A stretch of DNA of 64,000 nt from assembly GCA_015680685.1 (NCBI GenBank), contig MNCI01004872.1:1149070-1213069 (forward strand). The letters are read 5' to 3'. Origin of the DNA: Gnetum montanum. Lineage: Eukaryota; Streptophyta; Gnetopsida; Gnetales; Gnetaceae. The notes below the pieces were generated by a model that worked only from the letters and a program-made list of their open reading frames with translations, did not search any database and was not told where the DNA came from. Made by a program: the position numbers and the translations under genes. Of this stretch, positions 54,187 through 64,000 are shown one piece after another; within the stretch, counting starts at the first letter, position 1; each line of letters opens with the position of its first letter.

Positions 54187-56680
54187 ATGTAGGCAAACCT
54201 TAAGGTTTCTGATGAAAAATCAATGAAATTTTTTGGAAATTTTCCTAACTCCCCTAAAGGGTTAGTAAACTTAACAACATATAAACATTAACTTGATATT
54301 GGAATGTAGCTAGTAGAACTATCCATAAAATGTGATCCTGAGGCCAAGAGGAAGTGGAACTAGTGATGTTATAGGGTTACTTGTAAGGAGTATGATGCAC
54401 TAACACTAGTGGAGTAAATTTACTTCAAGATTGCAGCCTATCACCTAAATCCAATAGTGAGGCCAACCAAGGTGACTACCTTCTCCACCTAAGCATGTGT
54501 CACTCTAAGAGGAAAATTTCTTGTCAACCTTCCACAACTAATCTATTTAGAGATTGAAAAGCATTTCAAGGAGAATGAATGTGGAAGGAAGACCCTACCC
54601 TTTCCATGCCTCATTAGGAAACTCTATGAAATGGTAGGCATTGTTTAATATTTCAATAATACCCTTAGGCATGCTCCTTTGGCATCATGGTCAAAAATTA
54701 TGAAAGATAAAATTCTAGAAACAACCTAGGAAAAGGAGCTACCACCACCACCACCCACTTAGGAAACAACACTAGAGGCCTATGCAGCCATTGAGCATTT
54801 GCAAAAAATTTGAGAATAGCTCTTGAGTGAACAAGAGCAACAAGTAGGAATTAGTGGGGTAGATCCATCTGTGTATTGACTAGCAATGAGTCACCTTAAT
54901 GAGGTGGCCTAAATAGTTAGTCAAATGGACAGGGGTGGTCCAATCTTTTCTACCCAATGAACGTAGCTTCCCATGCAGTCAGATCCCAATGCTCAAGAGG
55001 TGATCATGTCTTTATCAGAACACCATATATTCACAAAATCTATGGAAATGTCATCACTTTCTTAGTCTGGTTGGAGGAAGTTGAAGGGGAAACTGTCTTG
55101 GTGATATAGCACCAAAGGTAGGAGATAGTGGTAGAAGTGGTTGCTAACCATGTTGTAGAGGCATTGAATGCATCCATGACATCTGTACCAGATGTATTTA
55201 CACTTCAAGATATGTAGATGTCTGTAGGCATGGTTAGTGAAATGTTGAACGTAGCTTAACATGAAAAGTTACTAGAATGAATGGTAGGAACTGGGCAGCC
55301 AACTCTAGACAACTGTGATCTTCCAAAGAACATCACTGTAACCTAGTTGGAGCTACTGAATGCAAGGGGCAAATACATTATTTTGGAAGGGAAACTAGAA
55401 ATTTCTCAAGATAAAATTCAATGCTTGGCCATGAAGGTTGCTGAACTTCATGTCCGACTTACGGATCCTATAATCCTTAGCCCAATAGTGAGAGGAGATG
55501 AAGCTCTTAAACACCTTCAAGAGTGATTTTAGAAGGCTAAGTAGGAGGTAGTAATGGCCATCTTTAAATAGTATATAGCTGAAGCTAAAACATATTCAAT
55601 CTAAAAGAACTTGAATCAAATGCACTAAGAGAATGAAGCATTGACTACACAAAATTATTAGCTATGAAATATTGATGCTTAGATAGATCAAATGCAAGAA
55701 TTTATTCATCAACAACAGGAGCAGCTTGCTACGGTAAACACTAAACTAAGAAAATTGGCCATAGAAAATCAAAATATGTTAATGGAGGAGGTACACACCT
55801 TGCATCAAAATTCTACCTTCGATATCACCGCCTAGAAGAATGAGGCCCTCAAATTTGAGAAAGTGAAGAATTACTATAGGGACAAGGTTTGCCTATAGAA
55901 AGAGGTTAATGAAAAACATATCTAGATGGCAAAGGAAAAAATGAATAAAGCCCTCCACCAACTCCAATAAGGAAAAGAAGTGTAGCAACCCATTTTTGAT
56001 GGGATCAATGCCTTTAATAAAGTGAAGAACTACTTAAAGGAGTTACAAATTGAGCAAATGATAGAGTTCATGGAGTAGCCCAATCTCTATTATGCAAACC
56101 TGGCAATGCTAACTACCAAATGGTCATAGTTAGAATTGGAAAAGCAAGTGGTTAGCTTGTATCTACTATACAAAGCTAGGTTAAAACACCACAAAGACAC
56201 CAAGAAGAAGCTTGAGACTACAAATGCTAAACTCAAAGTTCTCATAGCATGATTTAGAGATCAACGATCTATCATTGAGAACCTAGCTAGATAGATGAAT
56301 GACTAATAGGAGCTAAAATACATAGTTAGGGCATTCAAAATTCAACCCAAATAGTTTGCTACCTAGTTTTTCAACACTAAGGAGTTATTTCCAACAATCC
56401 CATGTCCTTGGGATGTGCCTACTCCAACCCACATTGGGAAAGCTATGTGGATGGTGCATGATCCTAGGAGTAAGGAGGAGAAAATGAAAGCACCACTAGA
56501 TGCTTTCCACCTTCCACCTAAAGTTGTAGTAATAGCAGGATAGCCATAGCCACCTTAACCATCACCTATGCGTGAAGCTGATGAGGGTTCCTTAGAGCCT
56601 TAAGAACCACCACCGCTTGGGACCATTTGATCTACTCCAATAAGCTTCACACCATCAAGGAACGTGCTATCTGATTTTTG
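54187..56680 (+). pseudogene. ATH-2 extra 3' reading frame (about 830 codons, coiled-coil rich)
   Basis: From ATG at 54187 (second codon TAG, one step from CAG) the register reads ANLKVSDEKSMKFFGNF, IKCDPEAKRKWN, YFKIAAYHLNPIVRPTKVTT, KFLVNLPQLIYLEIEKHFKE and KTLPFPCLIRKLYEMVG. The last resembles the LPxPSLITxLCxxAGV stretch of the putative plant transposon domain found in Athila-type extra frames. One apparent frame change lies near 55070. The rest is rich in Glu/Lys/Leu/Gln, for example LEGKLEISQDKIQCLAMKVA, QEFIHQQQEQLATVNTKLRK and LKHHKDTKKKLETTNAKLKV, suggesting coiled coils. It ends in a Pro-rich tail. No signal peptide or clear membrane helix is seen, so an envelope role is not supported. 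ATH-1 lacks it. Confidence 0.65.
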
Positions 56681-56870
56681 AAGAGTTGAGTCATGGTGTT
56701 TAATTTTTTGTCCTAAACTCCTTCATTGTGTATAATGCGTAGATCTGTACAGTTAGGCACTCCATTTTTTGTCAAGTCAATCAGTGTGTTTTGTTTGAAG
56801 AAAAGTCAGTTAATAATCCTATACATTCCAAATTTTGTAAAAAAACTTGAGGATGAGTTTTCATTCAGTC
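56681..56870 (+). other. Short region before the ATH-2 polypurine tract
   Basis: Non-coding. No 60-nt intron-like layout is visible here, unlike ATH-1 and ATH-3. Confidence 0.4.
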
Positions 56871-56879
56871 ATGAGGGTA
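56871..56879 (+). other. ATH-2 polypurine tract
   Basis: ATGAGGGTA, preceded by TTTTCATTCAGTC, directly before TGATGAG. Confidence 0.75.
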
Positions 56880-57796
56880 TGATGAGTCCTATTAAGTAGG
56901 TTACATTTATGAGGCCTCATTGACAAGGCCTCATTAACTAGGCCTTGTCAATGAGACCTAGTCGATGCATCTTACCATGAGTCGATGAGGCCCTATCCAT
57001 GCAGTGTCAAAAATTAGTTATAAATATGCACTTGCAACCACATTTATGGTAAGTAGAGATTGTAGTTGTAGCAAAGCTTTGGAATTTTTTCCATTTGAAA
57101 GTTAGAATTTTTTTCCAAGTGCCTATAGCAAGAGTCATTGAGCGTACAGATCTTTATTCAAGCATTGTTGTACTTGAGCACAACACTGTGTGCAACAATA
57201 AAGATGAGATTTCTAATAAACGTTATAGCACTTTGGATAGATTAACTATTTCATTCATGAATTTAATGTTTTGAATTAATTATTAAATGTTTATAATTAC
57301 TTATTAAATATTTTCTAGTTATTAAGGTAATGAGGCAATTAAGTAAGGTAGATTACACACATAAGTACAACCACTTTAAGCATAACACATATTCATTTGG
57401 TAATCCAAATAGCTTTATTACTTGGTTTACCTAGTAGTGTAATGCTTGGTCACCCAGTAGTGGATACATGGGTTTAGGATGTGTATGAAAAGTAGGAACA
57501 GATGCTTATGTTAGGATTAGTTAAATTACATTAGTTAATCAAATTCCTTTTATCTACATTTCAAGCACCCAACTATAAAAACATAAAATGATAAAAATCA
57601 GATGCCTCAGTTACACTTAACCATAGCAACGTATTTCACAAGTGTAATTGGAAGGACAATGATTGACCTTAGGGAAAGATTCACTTCCTAAAGAATTGGT
57701 GCACTGGAAAAACTAAAGTCCATGGAATTTGACCAAATTTTTTGTGAATGCTTTTGATTCATATGGTTGGATGTAGGGGTAACTCATTGCTCATTA
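56880..57796 (+). repeat. ATH-2 3' LTR (917 bp)
   Basis: Starts TGATGAGTCC and ends GCTCATTA. It matches the 5' LTR over R/U5 with scattered substitutions. The U3 keeps GAGGCCTCAT-type palindromes in a different arrangement and lacks the exact 48-bp repeat. Confidence 0.9.
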
Positions 57797-60728
57797 ATTG
57801 GAGTGAACTAAGAAGGTGAATGAGTTGTGGTAGGTTTTCATGGAGGATTTCACATGGGCAAGGGATGACTATGATGGCATGACATGTGATTTATTAATGT
57901 AATTTGTAACTTTAATTTTACTTTGGTTATTGCTTAGATTAAATGGAAGAAAGGTAGATGAGTCACATGGATCTTGGAGGTAGATGAGAGAGAGTAACTA
58001 GGTCATATGGGTTGGGCTAAATGGAGTAGCAAAGAAGTCTTTAAGTACAACCCACTCTTTTAACCCAAAGTATTCTTAGTCTCTTAGCTCTTGGGATGAA
58101 TTGATGCTAGGTTGGAAAAGTATGAGAAGCTTGCTAAAGCACATGGAAAAGCTCAAGTAATAAAAGCTAGCAACATCTGGGTGAGTAATCCTAGCCCCCT
58201 TTTCAAGGTTGTGTTAGTTCACCAAGTTTTTACATAGACTAGGGTCGGGTTTTGTTTTTAATAATGTGAAATTTTCTAGATCTAGTATACTTTTGATTTG
58301 TTATGCTGCAATGTTTTAGATCTAGAGTTTTAGTGGTGGATTTTTTATTTTTCTTGATTTGATTTACTTTCTACAAATCTTGCATTTTGGAGGGTTCAAG
58401 ATGATTTTTATATCACTTAGTAGAATACTTATATCTCTCTATATACTTGTAATAGAATTACAATTTACCTATCCTTGGATTCCCTATGCAATTATCTACA
58501 ACTTTCATGAAAGATAGAAATTCATAGTAGATGAGGCACTGTATATCATTCTTTCAACACTATCTAGAATCACAATAATTTCAATAGGGTATAATGTTGA
58601 GGTCATGTCTTGGTATTGGTTATATATATAGTTCTAAAGTTTTGATAGTTTTGAAATATTTTCAATAGAAACCATATCTAGGTAGAATCATTGAAAATAA
58701 GGGTTTATAGCAAGAGTTATAAGCTAATATTTTAGAACTATCTAAAATTACATAGAAATATAACACAGAGATTCATCTATTCATAAGTTCTTATCTCTAT
58801 ATTTTTATCTCTTGAAATTTTTATGAGACTTATACTTTGATGTTACCTTCTCATTATAAGTAGAATCAATGGAAAATGTTTTATTTGGATTTATTTATTA
58901 TATATTTACTATCAAACACTCATTCTATCTTTCTTTTTGATTACTTGGAATGTTGGATTGATATTTATACCTTTGAATCTATAATTTTTAAATTGTTTTT
59001 ACAATAATTAGGTATGGATATTAGCTTTCACATGAATCATTAATTATGATTAAATTCATATGGATGTGTGAGTTATAGCATTTTTATTTATGGTTGTCCA
59101 ATTTGATTAAGATCTATTAAATCATAATTCAAGAATCATTTTCTATTTTTTGAGCCTTGTGTTCCTATGTATTCTTTTGGAGTTATTATTGGATGTTAAC
59201 CATTGCAAATTATTGAAAGGATTTAGATTTTAATTGATTGTGAGTCTATGGATATTTGGGGCATGTATTTGTTAGGCATGGGCTTTTGAATAAGTGTTGA
59301 AATTTTGGAGGTTTTAGATTCCTTGAATATGTCCTAAAACCTTTGTTGATTGGATCTTGTTGGATACTTGGACCATTAGAATTATTGAAATTTTCATTGC
59401 ATGATGACATGTTGGATTGATGGTCCATTTTTTGTTGAGTCCCTCCACCATCAATGTTAGTTTGCCATTGTGCAATAGCTAGATCATTTGAAATATTGGT
59501 TTGATTATTTGCTATGTGATTGGATGATGGAGCTAGCACTAAGTGTGTGGCTTGTTGGAGATGCGGCTTACTACATATAATTTTTTTTGATTGATCCCCA
59601 CTATTAGTGAACTAGTGTGGCTCTCACTATAGGACCCATCTAGTAAGAGAAGATGATCCATGACCCATTGGTGTTGTTGGATGCCTCCAGAAGTCTAGAG
59701 GTGGGTTTCCACAGGAACACATCTAGCACCAATATGTTTGAAAACCTTGGTGGGGAATCCATAGGAACTACCTTGCTTCAAATCTTGGTGAGGTATCCAT
59801 AGGGATCATCTTGATTCACTAAGACTAATAATATATCCATGCACATGGTAATTTGATATCTTGTTGAAAACATTGGGTTGGAAATTGAAAAGTATTCATG
59901 AAAACTTGATACACATTGACACTAAGTTTGGTGAATGTTAGCCTTCTTGTTTACTTGATTGATGGATATTATAGATGGTTGTTGGATTTGGACTATTTCA
60001 ATGGTCAAATGAATTGATCCCATTTTTATGGATGTCTATGATGGTTGTGTGTTTGGAAATTCTTTACATTGATAGATGTATAAACTTGGATTTTTTGGCA
60101 TGTTTGCGATGGACGATATTCGATGCTGTAGAGGTTATATGTTTGGATATGCTTTTCTTTGATTGTTTTGTAGGTTTCCATGCCTTGCATATCCCCCATG
60201 AGACCTATAATTGATTCAACCGAAAGATGGTGCCAAGGTTACTCACTTAGTAGTAGCTAATATTTTTGTTTTTTGAACAAGTACTTTGGGATAGAAAAAG
60301 CATGGAGTATATGTGGTGTCTAGGAGATGATCATAATACAAGATGAAATTATATGTTATTCATAAGTACATGTATATAAATTTTATTCATGTATTTGATC
60401 TTTTATAGTAGACTTGTATAGATTATGAATTATGTAGTGATAATGAGAACTTATCATATTTCTTTATGTAAGATGTATTAGATGAAATCATTATGAAATT
60501 TATGATCCCATTGATGTAAAATTTCTTTTAGTTAATGATTATAATTTATCTCTTTATTACATATATATATTCATCCTAAAATTAAAATATATAATTTTTT
60601 TCCATTATCTTTTCATTTAATCTCTTCTTTCTATTGGTCATGGCTTAACCATACTTCCTCTCATTACATTAGAATGAATTGATTTCATTACTCTATCATG
60701 ACCAACCTTTGTTACCTATTTTACGCCA
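57797..60728. other. Unassigned stretch inside TAT-Z
   Basis: Starts with the ATH-2 target duplication. I see no recognisable retroelement domain. A minus-strand open frame at 59246-59539 is Asn/Gln/Ser-rich (NNSNGPSIQQDPINKGF) without a known match, and a short imperfect GGTGGGG-AATCCATAGGAA repeat lies at 59700-59815. It may include one more element inserted in TAT-Z, ending at 60769. Confidence 0.3.
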
Positions 60729-60769
60729 TGTAACACTCTATGTCCTAAGGGTAGAAGTGAGGATGTTAC
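60729..60769. repeat. Possible gypsy LTR terminus
   Basis: TGTAACACTC... and ...GAGGATGTTACA stand 41 bp apart. The latter matches the right end of the chromovirus-like LTR at 37885-37896. Directly after it TAT-Z coding sequence resumes, as expected at an insertion edge. Confidence 0.35.
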
Positions 60770-62080
60770 AAGTGCCCCCCTATCACTCATAAGTTCACAA
60801 CTCAAGATGAACAAGGTCCTATTTTGATGATTAATACCTCAATCCCCTCACAATCAAATAACATGACATCACCAACAAAACAACATAAGAGGCTAGCTCC
60901 TAAGCCGAAAGCTAAGGACAATGTGAAACCAAAAGTGAAAAGAATTAGGCCTACCAAATCCTACATCCATTTCAAATATATCCATAAATTCAAATGATTA
61001 AGGTACCTCAACAAGCCTACCTAGGAAGGATAATAAACAACAAGAAAAGAAAAATGGACATAAACCAAAAATGCTAAAACATGAGGTGAAAATTATGGGT
61101 AGAATGGAGGAAGTCAAAGAAAAAGAATGAAAAAGAAACAATCAATGATCAAGACTTGTTCACTATCATGGAGTAGGTTAAGCTCTCACTTAAGAAAAAT
61201 AACATCTCATTAAGCTTATATGATTTAGTTATGACATCTCATGCCCATTGTGAAGCCTTAGTTCTTATGTTGAATTTATATTCTTGTTAGTGAGGATATC
61301 CTAACTAATCAAGAATCTATTCATGCAGTAATAGTGCCATTCTCACCAAAAGAAGAAATGAAGTCAACTACTTTAACATTTTGGGACAATGAGGTAAAAA
61401 TCAATTCACAAAGTTGTCAGGTGTTAAGAGCTCCATTATTTATAATGATAAGAGTTAACTAGAATAAGATACATTAGGTACATGTGGGCGATGGGGCAAA
61501 TACTAATATCATCTTCTTTCTCATCATAGAACACTTGGGCTTGGCCAAACATATTCAAAGCACCTCCATCTCAGTGATTAAGTTACCTAATGGATCATAT
61601 GTAGAGCTGAGAGTATCAATTTCATTGGATTTTTTGGTTGGAAAGAATTCCCCACATCAACTGATTTCATCATGGTGGAAGAGACATCAAGATTCAACCT
61701 AATCCTAGGGAGATCCTAGTTAGCCAAACTCTAAGCTTTTTGTTCTCTAATCCATCAAGAAATTAATTTTCTTTATGAAGGAGGTGAGATTATTATTCAT
61801 GTGGACAACATGAATCCCTTTTCTATCAACAATGTTGACATAGAACAAGGATTCAAGATGGAGCTTCAAGAAGAAGATCTCGTAACCAAAAACATAGCTA
61901 AGAAACCCAACAAAATTAACCAAGTTAAAACCAATAATGTAGGGGCCAAAAATGAATCATGGAAAAGGCTCCCATTTAGCATGATATGCAAAGGGAATGG
62001 GAAGTGTAAAATTGTGCATCAAAGGCCTTACACATTTCATAATCTCTTGAATATTAAAAAGCACTTGCACAATTGAACAC
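60770..62080 (+). pseudogene. TAT-Z linker and protease region
   Basis: A basic stretch (KPKAKDNVKPKVKRI) is followed by QDLFTIME, KLSLKKNNISLSLYDLVMTS and HAHCEALVLMLNL, the Tat-lineage motif before the protease (SLYDLLxTSPAHREAL). Then VGDGANTNIIFFLIIEHLGL reads as the protease active site (usually VDxGSAxNI); ISVIKLPNGSYVELRVSISL follows. After a frame change LGRS, INFLYEGGEIIIHVDNMNPF resembles LGRPWLH...KFxYxGxxIxV. The frame at 61801-62076 ends KHLHN. Reverse transcriptase and integrase are absent, deleted between here and the 3' region. Confidence 0.65.
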
Positions 62081-62084
62081 TACC

Positions 62085-62511
62085 TACATTCTTAACCTTG
62101 CACCCTATGATGTAGCCTTTAAATGATAGCCTTTCCTTCAACTTTTAAAATTTACATTATGATCTTTATTTTCATGTCAAGTTTATAAATTCATGTCTCT
62201 TTCCTTTGCATTTACATAAAATTCACAAAACATCATAAAAAATAGAAAACATATAATTGAAGTAAAAACATGACCTACTAGGGCCTAAAACTAGTAAATT
62301 TGTGGTGTCCCTTTTATCTCTTGAGTGTACAATTTAACCAATTTGCTTTTTGGTTTAATATTTTGGTTTCTACTTTAAAAGTCACATCCTCTTTTAAGCT
62401 TTCACATTTTTTATGTTATTGCCAGTTTATATGGTAGTCTTGTTATTTTAAATCATAGATTTTTGTGCAAGAAAAATATAAAGTGAAACAAAAAGATATA
62501 TATATAACTTT
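62085..62511 (+). other. TAT-Z 3' region remnant
   Basis: Resembles 7060-7200 of TAT-D (CATCATAAAAAATAG, then one CCTAAAACTAG unit at 62280-62300). From 62300 to 62511 nothing further is recognised; a short TATATATATA run stands before the ATH-3 LTR. Confidence 0.4.
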
Positions 62512-63460
62512 TGATGAGTGGTGAGGTACCCCTACACTCAACCATACGAATACGAGTGTGCACGCATGATCCGATCGAACTCCGCAGACTAAATGCCTTA
62601 ACGCCACAAGAAAGACTTGGGGTTAATCGGTCGTTGTCTTCCTAGGCTTGCTTGTAAGTGTCACGGTGTATGGTTAAGCAAGTCTAAGGTATGTGATTTT
62701 TTTGGTATTTTTCGGTTTATCTTCTATGCTATCAGAGGAAAGGGTTGAGAAACTAAGCTAACTCTAACTAATGTCCTAGTCTAAATTAACTAGCGTCAGC
62801 ATCCGTTCCCACTTACTGGACACACCCTGAACTATGCAACTGTGGCTTACCAAATGCTAATCGTTACTGGGATCACCACACGTAACGCAAGTGCTCGAAG
62901 TGGTCGTACTGAGGCATCTATTTAGCTTAAGTGTGATAAGCAGCCGATTCCTTAGCTAGCCGTACACACCCGTGGGTGATCGTAACTAAGTCGTACTTAT
63001 CACACGTTCTAGCCTAGCAATGAGTAGCCGATTCCTTGACTAGCCATACACACTAGACTACCATTGGGATTACCAAGCACAGAATCTTGGAATACGCTAC
63101 TGGGTTACCAAGCAGCCAATACTCGTAATCAAGTCGTAGTCATGCATTGCGACAAGCAGCCGATTCCTTGACTAGCCGTACACGTTCGTAGACGCTCGTA
63201 ATCAAGTCGTACTTGTGCGCACTAGGAAAGCAGTAAATAACAAGAATAAATGAAACCACGTGCTGCAAGGTTTATCCAATCAAATTCGTCTTTATTGCCG
63301 TACACAACTTGGGTTCAGGTTACAAGCTACTCGAATAAAGAGCCATTCACTCTAGGACTCCTAGTGCGGGCACATGGGAAAAATTCTAACTTTGGAGTGA
63401 TCAATCTGCCAGAGCTTTGCTACTTCTAGCCAAGATTTGGAAATAAGGGGAGTGCTGCCT

Positions 63461-63471
63461 CTTATTTATAG
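63461..63471 (-). promoter_or_regulatory. TATA box of ATH-3 LTR
   Basis: Minus-strand CTATAAATAAG, about 65 bp inside the LTR start, just after the GATATC palindromes. Confidence 0.75.
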
Positions 63472-63490
63472 ATATGGCAGCGGACCGCAA

Positions 63491-63506
63491 TATCGCGTAC
63501 GCGATA
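63491..63506 (-). promoter_or_regulatory. 16-bp CpG palindrome in ATH-3 U3
   Basis: TATCGCGTACGCGATA is a perfect palindrome followed by TCGTG. ATH-1 LTRs show the decayed form GTACCTGATATCAT in tandem. Confidence 0.85.
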
Positions 63507-63535
63507 TCGTGGCACATGCAGGTCGCATCTCATCA

Positions 63536-64000
63536 TACCCCCATGACTGAATGAAAACTCGTCCTCGAGTTCCTTACATCAGATAGGTATGGGATTATTA
63601 GGGGAAATGGAACTAATGGGGTGACATGTGAACGGTCTTTATTACAAGACTTGACAAAACTGGTGTTCATGAAAACAAGGGTGAACACCTTATTACAATG
63701 ACATCAAGCCATAGTTGGCAGTTGAGAGAAAAGAGGAGAAGAAAAGAGAAGAGTCTTGTTGCTGCCAACGCCTAGATTGCGCCTTCTCTTGTCCATCCGT
63801 AAGCGCATTATCGATCCTGCTCCTTGCATATCAGCTTCAATGCTGCTCCACTCCAAGTGTTTGCTCCAGATCCATTCTGTTGTTTGTATGATGGCCATCT
63901 GCACCCACAACACAATCATATATTAGCAAGGGTAATTGAATCATTAAGTAAATCATACCTTGCTTCGGTTTAGGTTCCTTGGCTAAGTTGTGGTATGGCT
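63536..64000 (-). mobile_element. ATH-3 3' internal end, running off the window
   Basis: Minus strand: polypurine tract CATGGGGGTA (63536-63545), preceded by CTCGAGGACGAGTTTTCATT. A 71-codon open minus-strand frame (63704-63919) crosses the splice acceptor of the candidate 60-nt intron (63899-63958), so its first codons read intron; no known domain. This is the youngest element in the window by CpG content. Gag and pol must lie beyond 64000. Confidence 0.7.
63899..63958 (-). other. Candidate 60-nt intron in ATH-3
   Basis: Minus strand: donor GCAAG|GTATGA, branch-like TTGCTAATAT, T/G-rich tract, acceptor GGGTGCAG|ATGG. The same layout and length occur in ATH-1 at 22348-22407. 60 nt is at the lower limit for plant introns. 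Confidence 0.45.

Larger units (their letters stand above)
45228..57796 (+). mobile_element. ATH-2: full-length Athila-like Ty3/gypsy element
   Basis: 12569 bp between TGATGAG and CTCATTA ends (family termini TGATGAG...CTCATCA, a 7-bp inverted repeat), flanked by a near-matching 5-bp target duplication. Order: 5' LTR, primer site, gag, protease, RT, RNase H, integrase, hairpin region, internal promoter-like block, extra reading frame, polypurine tract, 3' LTR. The extra frame between pol and LTR is characteristic of Athila-type elements. It is inserted in TAT-Z. All frames carry stops, so it is inactive, but few insertions or deletions are seen. Confidence 0.9.
62512..63535 (-). repeat. ATH-3 3' LTR (1024 bp), CpG-rich and young
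   Basis: Minus strand: starts TGATGAGATGCGACC after the CATGGGGGTA tract and ends CCACTCATCA. TATA box CTATAAATAAG at 63461-63471. R/U5 aligns with ATH-1 and ATH-2 (AATAAAGACG, TTATTCGAGTAG pieces). It retains many CpGs and internal repeats (AGCAGCCGATTCC recurs at 62940, 63024 in part, 63145-63160). Confidence 0.85.

Noticed and set aside
54187-56680. Calling the ATH-2 extra frame an envelope gene
   Set aside because: No signal peptide, fusion peptide or membrane helix could be seen; coiled coils and a plant-transposon-like N-terminus dominate.

Overview
This is a gene-poor, AT-rich plant nuclear window built almost entirely from old, nested LTR retrotransposons. No intact host gene, rRNA, tRNA, CRISPR array or bacterial feature is visible. 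Long internal domains are readable only through many in-frame stops, and the dense nesting of Ty1/copia, Tat-like and Athila-like Ty3/gypsy elements fits a very large plant genome with slow DNA removal. A gymnosperm such as a conifer is my best guess, but that is inference.

Layout. 1-3.9 kb: unassigned DNA, one copy of an LTR-like repeat (LTR-E), a GC-richer relic and a minus-strand leucine-rich-repeat gene fragment. 4.05-6.93 kb: minus-strand Copia element COP-1 (5' LTR, primer site, gag, protease, integrase; reverse transcriptase lost), inserted in the 3' part of a Tat-like element. 6.93-10.4 kb: that element's 3' region (tandem repeats, polypurine tract, LTR-D with a hairpin array). 11.9-15.4 kb: plus-strand Copia COP-2, then a second LTR-E copy.

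16.86-36.88 kb: a three-level nest. TAT-X (plus; complete 5' LTR, primer site, pol with two RNase H domains and integrase, 3' LTR) holds TAT-Y (minus; LTR, primer site, gag). The LTR of TAT-Y is split by the nearly complete Athila-like ATH-1 (minus, 21195-31113, near-matching ATTTG/ATTTT target duplication). 36.9-42.4 kb: a tRNA-derived SINE head, a chromovirus-like Ty3/gypsy relic, and a 131-bp near-identical dispersed duplication. 42.4-62.3 kb: TAT-Z (LTR, primer site, gag), broken by the full-length Athila-like ATH-2 (plus, 45228-57796, ACTGG/ATTGG target duplication) and by other DNA, and resuming with its protease region at about 60.8 kb. 62.5-64 kb: 3' LTR and 3' end of a younger, CpG-rich Athila-like ATH-3 (minus) running off the window.

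Most interesting is the region between integrase and 3' LTR in the Athila-like family. ATH-1 and ATH-2 share two tandem hairpins whose stems differ in sequence but keep pairing. ATH-2 then carries a roughly 830-codon coiled-coil-rich reading frame, preceded by an 18-bp palindrome identical to its LTR U3 motif and by a TATA box, suggesting a private promoter. ATH-1 and ATH-3, which use a different U3, show a 60-nt intron-like segment near the polypurine tract (ATH-1 lacks the extra frame; that part of ATH-3 lies outside the window). All assignments come from reading motifs and alignments by eye; no searches were run.
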